A stretch of 64,000 nt of DNA from positions 1-64,000 of the forward strand of contig NZ_CAJVAS010000019.1 of assembly GCF_910593845.1 (NCBI RefSeq), written 5' to 3'. Made by a program: the position numbers and the translations under genes. Within the stretch, counting starts at the first letter, position 1; the number at the start of each line of letters is the position of its first letter. This stretch comes from Paenibacillus solanacearum (GTDB lineage: Bacteria; Bacillota; Bacilli; Paenibacillales; NBRC-103111). The notes below the pieces were generated by a model. It was not told where the DNA came from, searched no databases, and worked only from the letters and a program-made list of their open reading frames with translations. Shown here one piece after another: positions 53,683-62,700 of this stretch.

Positions 53683-56600
53683 CTACTTCTTGACCTCCAC
53701 CCGGATCCGATGCCGGCCGGCGGCAACGACGCCATGCGGCACATCGCCGATCTTCTCCGGATTCCACTCGGTCCGCATGCCGTCTTCCAGTTTAACCACA
53801 TCCAACGCCAGCTGCGGAATATGCACGACAGGCCCGACCGACTTCAGCAGCGCATAAAACATCGAGGAATGCACGATTTGGCCGATATTCCAGCCCCTCC
53901 CGTCCGCATTGCCGACCAGCGGGTCCAAAAACATATTCAGCTTGCGGCTGATTTCCCTCTCTACAGGAACGACATCGTCCATATGCTTCACCCAGACGAC
54001 GGCCTGCACGCCGATTTCCAGAAAAGCCGGCCCAATGACCTGCAGACGGCCGGGGAAAGCAAGCGCGGACGCCGCCCGCCTTAGCAGACTAGCCTCCACC
54101 GTTCGTTTCAGCTCCAGAAAGTGTGCTCCGTCGGTACCGGATTTGGGCAGGACGACGACACATAAGGAGCCCGGCTCCTTTTCCAGCTTCACGTTCACAT
54201 TCGGCAAGCATTTGACTTTAGCCACATTGGGATGCGCTTCGCGCGTCAGCCATTCAAAATCCTCGCAGGTGACAGCGCGGCCCCGGTGCGTGAAACGTTT
54301 GGGTCCCCGAACGATAGCTTCCTCCACCGAGCCCGCATCACAGCCGCCGGCAGCGGGATACGGACTTGTTACACGGTCGATATAGGCAATCGAGCTTTGC
54401 AGCGACATCATGGCGCCCGCCGGCACATTGCCGCGTACGCCGCCGCCCGTCGCATAGGTGACGCGAACATGTTCCTCGCCCGCTCCTGCCGGCTTCCTTC
54501 CGTTTCGCCCGTCGCCGAACGCCAATCGGCCGGTAGCCCGGTCCATCACATAATGACGGTCTTCCGGACCGGATCGCAGCAGCTGCGAAACCGGCTCATA
54601 GCGTACCCAGACCTGCATCACCTGCTGTCCCGAATCCCGTATGATTTCGACGGGCGCCCCTGTCTGCTCGAGCGCGCTGATTTCGTCGCCCGACAGCATG
54701 CCGGTTTCATCCACCCACACTTCCTCGGAAAGCAGCGGGGTCCGGGAGAGCACGTAATAGTCCGTCAATTGCTCTTCGGCCCGGTCGAGTACTTCCACCC
54801 TTCGCGGATATTCATTGCTAACAGTCTGCTGCTGAACGACGAGCGTCGTATTCGGCAGGACGCTAAGCGCCCTCGGCGCGTGACGCGCCTCCTCCGCGCG
54901 ATCGTACCGCCCATCCCGGTTCACCGCCCGAATCCAATACCTTGCAGCGCCGAAGCGGACAGCCCGCACCATATCATGCGGTCCGATGAACCGGACGCTT
55001 CCGCTCTGGGTGAACCCGTTCGTATCATCGGCGGCCGACAAGGAAGACCACACCACCTCGCTGCCAGCCTTCTTCATATATTCCCACTCCATGACCGGCT
55101 TATCGCGCTCCGCTACGCGCCGGGGACTCAGGTGCATATACAGGCTGATCGGCCCTTGCTCCGGCGGCGAATCGAAGCCGAACCACAGCGCCGGACTCCT
55201 CCCCTCCAGCGCGGCAAAGGGCCGGAACGGGACGCTTCCGGTTTGCGCCTCGCTTGCCCGTTCGCTCCAGTCCAGATTGTTCAACAGCAGCAGGGTCTGC
55301 GGCGTAATCGCCGGACGATCGTAACCGAAACGCAGCCGCACATTCGAAATAACGGGAGCGTAGTAGATCGCATTCGGCGAATACGCGTTGCTGATCTGCA
55401 CGATACGTCCGCGAATCCAGTAATTTTCCTCTGCATTGACGAATACCTCCCGGAGATCATCCGGACAAAGAAAGGTAAGCTCCCTCGCCTCAACACCTTC
55501 CCACGGCTCGCCGAACAGCTTCTTCGCCTGCGCCTCTACCGGAAGAGTCACCCAACTGCTGCCGTTCCAATATTCCCACATAACGGCTGCAATGGTGACC
55601 GGGTCGGGAATCTCGGTTTTCTCGATTTCATGCCGTTTCATAATCGGCTTCCATTGAATTTGCGGCGGCCGGTCGGGAAGCAGACGGTAAGGCGTAAATT
55701 CCGCATCGAACCGGATCGAAATGAGCGCGCCCCGCTTAGACAACGCTTCTTGACTGGATACATAGAACAAGCCGAATTGCGCGAACATATCGCCAAACGG
55801 CAGGCAGCGCTCCGGATCTACCTGCATGTCGTTGAAATAGAGCCGGTCGGGCGGGATTCCCTCCTCGTCGCCGGCGGCGGCGAATTCGCTCTTCATCTCG
55901 ATGCGATCAAGCTGAACCTTGCCCAGCGGCGCTTCCCCCTGGCGTCCCATCGAGACGGCGCGGCTGCGGATCCAGCTTCCGTTTAGACCCTGAAGCTCGA
56001 CGGGATCGATGCTCATTCGGCTTAGCTTGACAAGCCGAATGAGCGGGCCTTGCCCGTATACGCGATCGAACGGAATCCATGCGCCGCCGCTGTAATATTC
56101 CCACCGCACTCTGGAGGGATCCGTTAATAGCTGTACCGCCTCGTCTGCGGCATGTGCATGACGCGAATGGTGGATGCGAAGCTCCAGATAGGCCGGATGG
56201 CGGAGCAGAAATAACGTATCATGCCGTATATACATGACATGCTCCTGTTCGTTCTGTCCTTCCCCTCCGAATAATGCCACACCGCTTCCGTCCGGACTCA
56301 GCGACGACAGCGCGCCAGCGCTCGCGAGTCTGACGATCCGGTCCTGTTCCGGACTGACGGTCAGCATATCCGTCAGCTTGGCCGGGGTCAGAAGCAGCGG
56401 CTGCACGGTTTCGAACAGCACCGGCTCGGGATCGCCGGGGACTGCCACGGCAAGCGCCGTCCCCTTCTCGACAAGCACCGGCTCCGGCGCGCCTTCCGTC
56501 AGATGAAATGTCACTTGCGCCAGTGCGGGCCGCGCCGGAGCAAGTCCGATCTGAAACCGGTTCAGGAATGTAAGGAAACTCTTGTGCGGCACCTGATTGA

Positions 56601-56823
56601 GCCGCCGGATATTGCCCTCAAGCAAATGTGCGAACAAGAGAGACAACGCCGTTCCCGGATCCGGGTCCTCCGGACGAAACCGCCACTCCGGCGTATAGAA
56701 AGGCGCCATCTGCTTGATTTGCTGAAGGAGCTCCGCCATATTTCTTTCGTCGATCATTGGCGAGGGGGACCGTGCGTCTGCACCCGTACTGCGATTGTCC
56801 ATCGTCTCTCTCCGCCCGTTCAT
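53683..56823 (-). CDS. Putative baseplate assembly protein, J-like (first, long copy)
   Basis: The 1046-residue protein starts at ATG 56823, overlapping the gp25 stop as ATGA. It has a wedge N-terminus (ELLQQIKQMAPFYTPEWRFRPEDPDPGTALSLLFAHLLEG) and the J-type C-terminus (TSPYPAAGGCDAGSVEEAI, TCEDFEWLTREAHPNVAKVKC). Several hundred residues of beta-rich inserts lie between, including a WEYWNGSSWVTLP motif seen in these baseplate proteins. It should link gp25 to the outer baseplate. Confidence 0.9.
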   Translation of the reverse strand: MNGRRETMDNRSTGADARSPSPMIDERNMAELLQQIKQMAPFYTPEWRFRPEDPDPGTALSLLFAHLLEGNIRRLNQVPHKSFLTFLNRFQIGLAPARPALAQVTFHLTEGAPEPVLVEKGTALAVAVPGDPEPVLFETVQPLLLTPAKLTDMLTVSPEQDRIVRLASAGALSSLSPDGSGVALFGGEGQNEQEHVMYIRHDTLFLLRHPAYLELRIHHSRHAHAADEAVQLLTDPSRVRWEYYSGGAWIPFDRVYGQGPLIRLVKLSRMSIDPVELQGLNGSWIRSRAVSMGRQGEAPLGKVQLDRIEMKSEFAAAGDEEGIPPDRLYFNDMQVDPERCLPFGDMFAQFGLFYVSSQEALSKRGALISIRFDAEFTPYRLLPDRPPQIQWKPIMKRHEIEKTEIPDPVTIAAVMWEYWNGSSWVTLPVEAQAKKLFGEPWEGVEARELTFLCPDDLREVFVNAEENYWIRGRIVQISNAYSPNAIYYAPVISNVRLRFGYDRPAITPQTLLLLNNLDWSERASEAQTGSVPFRPFAALEGRSPALWFGFDSPPEQGPISLYMHLSPRRVAERDKPVMEWEYMKKAGSEVVWSSLSAADDTNGFTQSGSVRFIGPHDMVRAVRFGAARYWIRAVNRDGRYDRAEEARHAPRALSVLPNTTLVVQQQTVSNEYPRRVEVLDRAEEQLTDYYVLSRTPLLSEEVWVDETGMLSGDEISALEQTGAPVEIIRDSGQQVMQVWVRYEPVSQLLRSGPEDRHYVMDRATGRLAFGDGRNGRKPAGAGEEHVRVTYATGGGVRGNVPAGAMMSLQSSIAYIDRVTSPYPAAGGCDAGSVEEAIVRGPKRFTHRGRAVTCEDFEWLTREAHPNVAKVKCLPNVNVKLEKEPGSLCVVVLPKSGTDGAHFLELKRTVEASLLRRAASALAFPGRLQVIGPAFLEIGVQAVVWVKHMDDVVPVEREISRKLNMFLDPLVGNADGRGWNIGQIVHSSMFYALLKSVGPVVHIPQLALDVVKLEDGMRTEWNPEKIGDVPHGVVAAGRHRIRVEVKK

Positions 56824-57221
56824 TTTGATCCTTCGTATAAGTAATAGGGGTATACCTGATTAAACAAATTGTTCGTCGTTCTGACCTTGTACTGTACTTG
56901 AATCAGAAGCTTCTCCACCTTCGCCGCATCCCGCTCCGCCCGCACCTCAATCTCATGCACGCGAGGCTCCCACAGACGAATGGCCTCTTCGATTTCCGCT
57001 TCAATGAGCCGCAAGGTCGTGTCATCGCTTCCTTCGAACAGGAAGCGGTCGATGCCGCAGCCGAATTCAGGCCGCATCAGACGTTCGCCCTTGGCCGTCC
57101 AGATGATGATGCGGATCGCTTCCGCAATATCGTCCTCATGCGCGGTTTGCTTAATACGGCCCGTCGCGAAATCCACTTCAATCGGAAACTTCCAGCCTTG
57201 GCCCAAAAATGCTTTTGACAT
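56820..57221 (-). CDS. GPW/gp25 family baseplate protein
   Basis: The 133-residue protein matches gp25/lysozyme-like baseplate components: GWKFPIEVD, AIRIIIWTAKGERLMRPEFGCGIDRFLFE and the acidic helix IEEAIRLWEPRV. It corresponds to Afp9 and T4 gp25 and joins sheath to baseplate. GGAGGA precedes ATG 57221. Confidence 0.95.
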   Translation of the reverse strand: MSKAFLGQGWKFPIEVDFATGRIKQTAHEDDIAEAIRIIIWTAKGERLMRPEFGCGIDRFLFEGSDDTTLRLIEAEIEEAIRLWEPRVHEIEVRAERDAAKVEKLLIQVQYKVRTTNNLFNQVYPYYLYEGSK

Positions 57222-57243
57222 TGCAAGTCCTCCGCCGCTTCAA

Positions 57244-57969
57244 TCAGTTCAATTTAACGATAGACCCTTTTATGGTGATGAGTCCGTCCGACTTCATATT
57301 CAAGGCGCCGGAAGCCTTCAAATCCAAACTCGCTGTCGCTTCGATCGCAATCGCAGCGGATTTGATCTTAATGCTTTTGGCGCTTTCCACGATGGCATCG
57401 CCGTTGCTGCCGATCTTGATCGTGGTGACGCCGCTCTTGATTTCAATTTCGTCGCCTGTACCGCCCTGGATCGTAATGACGCTCTTGCCGTTTTTCTCCT
57501 GCAGCCTGATCCTATCCGTCTTTTCGAGGAGCTCCAGCTTATGGCCGCTCTTGGTACCGACGGTCAGCTTCCCGTCTCCCTCCGTATCGTCGAAGACGAT
57601 CTCGTGCCCCAGACGCGAGGCGATTTTGCGAATATTGTTCTGATCGTCCTTTCCGTCCGGAGGCGGCTCCTTCTTGCTCCATAAGCATCCGATGACGATC
57701 GGCTTGCGGATGTCTCCAAGCTCAAAAGCCACCAGCACTTCATCGCCCACTTCCGGCACGAACAGCATGCCGCGGCTTTTTCCGGCCATAAGGGACGTCA
57801 CTCTCGCCCAATCGAGAGCATTCTTGTCGTCAAAAATCGGAATTTCAATCTTTACGCGCCCCAGCTTCTCGGGGTCCTTATTATCGGTTACCAATCCGAC
57901 ATACACGCCCTGAACAAGGCCGTTCGTGCTGCTGTCGGAAGCGTAAAGGGAGTCAAACATTCCGTTCAT
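57244..57969 (-). CDS. gpV/gp5-type spike protein
   Basis: The 241 residues contain an OB-fold domain (GVYVGLVTDNKDPEKLGRVKIEIP to about residue 100, including FVPEVGDEVLVAFELGD) and a C-terminal repetitive beta-helix needle (VESAKSIKIKSAAIAIEATASLDLKASGALNMKSDG). This is the spike half of VgrG. It begins 2 bases after the stop of the hub gene, so translation is coupled; M4 is a possible alternative start. Confidence 0.93.
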   Translation of the reverse strand: MNGMFDSLYASDSSTNGLVQGVYVGLVTDNKDPEKLGRVKIEIPIFDDKNALDWARVTSLMAGKSRGMLFVPEVGDEVLVAFELGDIRKPIVIGCLWSKKEPPPDGKDDQNNIRKIASRLGHEIVFDDTEGDGKLTVGTKSGHKLELLEKTDRIRLQEKNGKSVITIQGGTGDEIEIKSGVTTIKIGSNGDAIVESAKSIKIKSAAIAIEATASLDLKASGALNMKSDGLITIKGSIVKLN

Positions 57970-57971
57970 CG

Positions 57972-59072
57972 CTACACCGCATTTCCCTGCACTTGGAATT
58001 GAGTCAAATAGCCCGATTCATTGATCGTATGCGTCGCGCCTTTGATGTAATACGGCTGGTTCAAGCGCTTGCCGAGTCCATCCAGCATAATATAGCGGCC
58101 GGCTCTTATTTCGGGCAGCCCGATGCATTCCGCATCTCCTGTTATCAGCCTCATGGCGCGCTCGTTCATGGCGGCTTCGGCCTTTGCCGCAGCGTCCTGC
58201 GCATCCTCCACATTCAAGTACAAATATTCCTCGAACGAACCGAGCGTTTTCAGCAGATCGGCGCCCGTTTTGGAGTTGGTTCCTATTTTGTTCACCGAAT
58301 CGGCGGAAGACTCGATCACCTTGCGGTTATCCGCGTCCCAGCTTCGCACAATCACTTTAGTCACTTGCTCGGCAATATTTTGCTCGACATTGAAGCTCAT
58401 CAAATGCTTCCCCCACGATAATGTCATCAAGGGTGCCTTGTTTTGGTTTTTTTTGCGAAAATACAACGTTTTGCCCACAATGAAAAACTCGTAATTAAGC
58501 GACTGCGCCAGTGAATGCAGAAACTGGTAATCATTGTCCGGCTTTTTGGGGAAGCTCTCCGGGGCGCTCGTCGTCGCGTCGATCACGAAGCTGTTCGCGC
58601 CGTACTGCTGTCCGACTTCCTTCACAATATCGGTAATTTTTTTGTTGGCCCATGATTTGGCGCTTCGCCCCCGCATCATTTTGAAGGAAAGATCCATCCC
58701 CGTTACCGTAAGCTGCGGGGTGCCGCCAGCCGGAAACCGGATATTCACAGCCGTAATGTACCCGAAAAAAATCGGGGTCAGCCTGTCGGTGTAGCCCATA
58801 TGCACCTCCAGCGTCCGGCCAAGCGTCAACATCCGCTCCAGCCATTCGAAGTCGCGGGTGACCGGATTATACGCGTTGCCGACCGTGAAGGTAACCGAGT
58901 CGGCCTCCTGCGATGTCGTCAGCTCCACTGTAAGATTCGTTACGGCCATCCCCTCTCTGACCGCATCCTGATGGTCGATCAGCAGCTTGAACGCCGGCGC
59001 GACGAAGTTCCTGTATTTCTTTTCAAGGTCATCGAACATGTGTTGATCTGTTCCCAACTGCACTTCGGACAT
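57972..59072 (-). CDS. gpD/gp27-like hub protein
   Basis: The 366-residue protein belongs to the late control D (gp27/VgrG N-terminal) family: VHMGYTDRLTPIFFGYITAVNIRFPAGGTPQLTVTGMDLSFKM, KKPDNDYQFLHSLAQSLNYEFFI and GRYIMLDGLGKRLNQPYYI. With the separate gpV protein it makes a split VgrG. AGGCAGGTGA precedes ATG 59072. Confidence 0.93.
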   Translation of the reverse strand: MSEVQLGTDQHMFDDLEKKYRNFVAPAFKLLIDHQDAVREGMAVTNLTVELTTSQEADSVTFTVGNAYNPVTRDFEWLERMLTLGRTLEVHMGYTDRLTPIFFGYITAVNIRFPAGGTPQLTVTGMDLSFKMMRGRSAKSWANKKITDIVKEVGQQYGANSFVIDATTSAPESFPKKPDNDYQFLHSLAQSLNYEFFIVGKTLYFRKKNQNKAPLMTLSWGKHLMSFNVEQNIAEQVTKVIVRSWDADNRKVIESSADSVNKIGTNSKTGADLLKTLGSFEEYLYLNVEDAQDAAAKAEAAMNERAMRLITGDAECIGLPEIRAGRYIMLDGLGKRLNQPYYIKGATHTINESGYLTQFQVQGNAV

Positions 59073-59085
59073 CGGTTCACCTGCC

Positions 59086-59715
59086 TTACCCGTACAAACG
59101 CGGAATTTTGATCATCGTACCGGGCTCCAGCCGTTTCGGATTGAGTCCGGCATTCGCGCGGGCGATTTCTCTCCACAGACCGGGATCTTCGTATTCCTCA
59201 GCGGCGATTTGCCACAGCTGTTCTCCCTGCTTGACGGTGCGCTGCTTCGTGCGGTCGGCGGATTGCCGCGGGATGTGCGTAAACTGCTCCTTAATGCTCT
59301 GCACAGCCTTAAATGTCACATTCAGCGTAGCTCTTACCGGAATGCCCGATTCCAGAAACATCGTATACCGCTGGGAGACGCTTTCGACGATCCCCTTGAA
59401 CTGCAGCGTGCCCCAGACGAATTTGCACTGGGGCGGCGCGTGCAGGTCCTTGTCCACTTCAAGCAAACCGGTAATGAGCGAGGTATGGCTGCGCACATCC
59501 CTTTGCACCTCGTAGGTATCGAAAAAAAGCTCCATCGACAACGTTGTCGCCTCTCCGCTGACGAATTGGGCAATCGGCTGGTTTAATCCGGGGATTCTTT
59601 GCCATGCGTATTGGTTGGACGCATTCAAAGCATATTCGCTCGGATTAAACAGCACGTCCACACGCTCGGTATGAGGACCCCGGAATACAACAATCATTGC
59701 TTTTTTCAACGCCAA
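59086..59715 (-). CDS. Tube-baseplate connector with LysM domain (Afp7-like)
   Basis: TTG 59715 follows GGGGTGAA. The 209-residue protein has an N-terminal part found in CIS tube/connector proteins (VLFNPSEYALNASNQYAWQRIPGLNQPIAQFVSGEATTLSMELFFD) and a C-terminal LysM-like domain (TVKQGEQLWQIAAEEYEDPGLWREIARANAGLNPKRLEPGTMIKIP). It matches Afp7 and T4 gp53-like joints that cap the tube at the baseplate. Confidence 0.93.
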   Translation of the reverse strand: MALKKAMIVVFRGPHTERVDVLFNPSEYALNASNQYAWQRIPGLNQPIAQFVSGEATTLSMELFFDTYEVQRDVRSHTSLITGLLEVDKDLHAPPQCKFVWGTLQFKGIVESVSQRYTMFLESGIPVRATLNVTFKAVQSIKEQFTHIPRQSADRTKQRTVKQGEQLWQIAAEEYEDPGLWREIARANAGLNPKRLEPGTMIKIPRLYG

Positions 59716-59753
59716 ATCCGTTCACCCCGGTTGTTGTCAATATCGTATACCGT

Positions 59754-62700
59754 CTACATTCCCCGCCGCTGCCGCATCGTCCGCATCCGTTGATCCATTT
59801 CCTTGATCATCTGATCGGCAAGCCGCCTCGTATCGATCGGCGGGTTGGACCACAGCTCTTTGGCGTGCTTCAGATCGCGTTCTATGGCTTGAATCGCGTG
59901 CTCCATCATTTGAAGCGCCGGCCCCGAAGCAGGTTGGCTCGATGCCTTTCTTGCCGCTATCTCCATGCGGGCAGCATGTCTTTGCGGTTCCCGGCGTTCA
60001 TCCTCATGTCCCGCCGCGCTCGTTCCTCTACGCTTGACAGCATGCGAGGTAGTGGCGGCGGGAGCGGCGGGGGATACCCGATGTTGCGGCGCGATGCCCG
60101 CCCAGGCACCGCTCCCGGCAGGCTCCGCTCCCGCCGTCGCGCCGATTCGATCCATCCTCGCAGGCTGCGGACGGTTTAGGCCGGGCGTACTACGTCCCCC
60201 GATCACAGTCCGCAATGCTGGCGTCAGGTCCGTTACAAGCTGGCCGCCGCTGGCAAGCACCGAAGCGGCAGACGCAGAAGGCCATTGCGACGGTCGCGGC
60301 GGGGATGCGTTCATGCCCGCGCGAGACAATCGGGCCGTTTGCTCCGCCGAAACGAATGCGCGCGCATCGAGCGGCGGCCGTTCGAAATGCCGGCGAATCA
60401 CGCTAGGCCCGTACGCGCTGCTTGTGTTAGGCCGCGACGCTTTCGCTTGCGATCGCCTTGTAAGATGTCGGGCCGTGTCCATCATCTCAAGCGCTCGCTT
60501 CGACGCTGCGGGGCGTTCGGCTCGGCCCCACGCCGAATGCCGCCAACGCATTGATCGGTCCGCTTCGCGCCAGGCGCCAAGCCGCTGCGAGGCTCCGTGA
60601 GCTCTTGTATCGATGGATTGCGGGCCTATCGATACCGGGGCGTTCCTGCTGGCCTGGTACGCTGCTCTCGTCCGATACAGCAGCGTATCTTGATGTTCGT
60701 GCGCCGCTGCATTGGACAGGTTCGCCTTCAGGCGGACATGCAGGCGGGGGTGGCGTGATATGGGCTTCCCTGCCCTGCCGGCCTCAACTCCCGCAGCATC
60801 TGCAATTCGCCGGTTTCTGGCGATGAACGGCGCGCTGACGGTGTCCCTTCTGGTCGGACGGATCGCCAGAGCTGTCTGGATCGTCCGTGCACTCCGCTCG
60901 GCTGCTGCTTCCGCATGCCTGCTCTGAGAGAGTTCGGCTCGCCGGCTGACCGGCCTTTGCAGCAGCGACAGGTCCCCTCTCACGCCTGGGCGAGCCGTGC
61001 CCGCGCCTGATACCGCAGCAGGAGATCCCTGTTCCACCGGATGGATGATTGCCAAACGGCCGACGCTTCCTTGAAGCGGCTTGGCGGCTATCCGCACCTC
61101 TGCGAGTGTGCCAGACCGCTTCGGCGATGTGAACGGCGATGTCCCGCTTGCCCACTCCGGTGCCGCTCGCTGCCTCCAGCCGGCTGCAAGTCGCAAGCTT
61201 CCGCTGACTGTTGGAGGCGCCCCGCCCATTCGCAGGCGGCTTTCCTCGATGCGGATCGGCGTCGGCGCTGCATCGCCGGATAGGCGGCGTACCGGCATAA
61301 CAAGCCGCACACCCCGGTCATGAGGACGCGAATTTCCTGCTTCCTGAAGCAAATTGTAGGGCAGCTTCGGCAATGGGGAATTTCTCCGCCCCAACAGACG
61401 ACTGTTGATCATTGCCGTTTCCAGCGCCGTTTGTACTGACAAGCGCCTAGCAAAGAGCTCATGGCCCCTGATTTGCAAATGACCCCTTACGACATCGCTT
61501 GTATTGATTTCACTCACGGTTTGCTTTAATGCTGCTTGTGTACGCGGCAGCATACTGTCCAACCGGGCAGACGAATAATCCATATGTTTATATTGAAAGA
61601 AATCATCGGCTTGCGGGACAGGCGTCTTTTGCCGCACTGTGCGTGACGGCATTCTGAGCAGCCAGCGGTCCTTTTCTTGCTCTGCCCGACCGACTGTCTG
61701 TCCCGTCAAATACATATTCGCCGCCGATACGGCGTCAGCACGATATGGAAAAACGCCGGTATGACTTGTGACAAAGCCTAAAAGCTTCATCTGTCGTACG
61801 AACGGCGTGATCGCATCGTTACCTTTGATGGCAGCAGGATGCCGCAATCTACGATTAAGCTCGCTGTTCGCATGCATAACCATAGCACGGATCCGAATTG
61901 CATTCGAACCATGCGCAATTCCGATGGGCTGGCGCGTTGCACGAATCTCCATCCGCGCCGGTTCGCTTTGCCGATGTGCCATTATCTGAGCACCCGTTAA
62001 CGTCTGAACGCGAGGTCGGCGCGTTGCGCGAATCTCCACCAGCGGTAGTTCGCTTGACCAACGCGGCGCTACACGGGCATCCGTTAGCGTCTGTCCGCTA
62101 AGAAGACGCGCTGCACACGTCTCCGCCAGCGTCAGTTCGCTACGCTGACGCATTATGCGGCCCTCTCTTACCGCCAGATCGCTATGATATCGTGTTACAC
62201 GGGCCTCTCTTACAGTCAGTTCACTTTGCCGCAGCGCCATACCACGAGTTCGTATTGGCACGTGATCACCATGCCCGAGCACTGCCCCGGCTTTACACGT
62301 CGTTATGCTGTGGCGAAGCTTCGCTACCGGCGCTTCCCACGGCACCATTCCGTGTGGCCTGCGCGCAGCTGGCAGCCCCTCGTTTGGACCGAGGGTATAG
62401 AAACGCTGAGGCTGAAGCACCGGCTGCCATGCCTTACGACGCATGAGCCGCTTCGCATAAACATCTAACGTCTCGTCCGTTATCGGCCATAAGACGGCGA
62501 ATTGCCGTACATCCCTATGGATGAAACGGAATCGAAGCGGCTGTGGACCGATATATGCAACCGGTGCGTCTGCATGCTTATGCCGCACACCGCTGGCTTG
62601 GAGAAACCGTCCCTCTTGCAGCGGTAAGTGCGCCTTCGGGCTTCGGAGGGCTTCGTCTGCCTCTGCCATCGGAGCCCGCCGCCATCCGGTCTGATCATAG

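Noticed and set aside
52100-55986. Long + strand frames opposite the baseplate genes
   Set aside because: Arg/His/Pro-rich shadows without start signals, while the minus strand holds conserved baseplate proteins.
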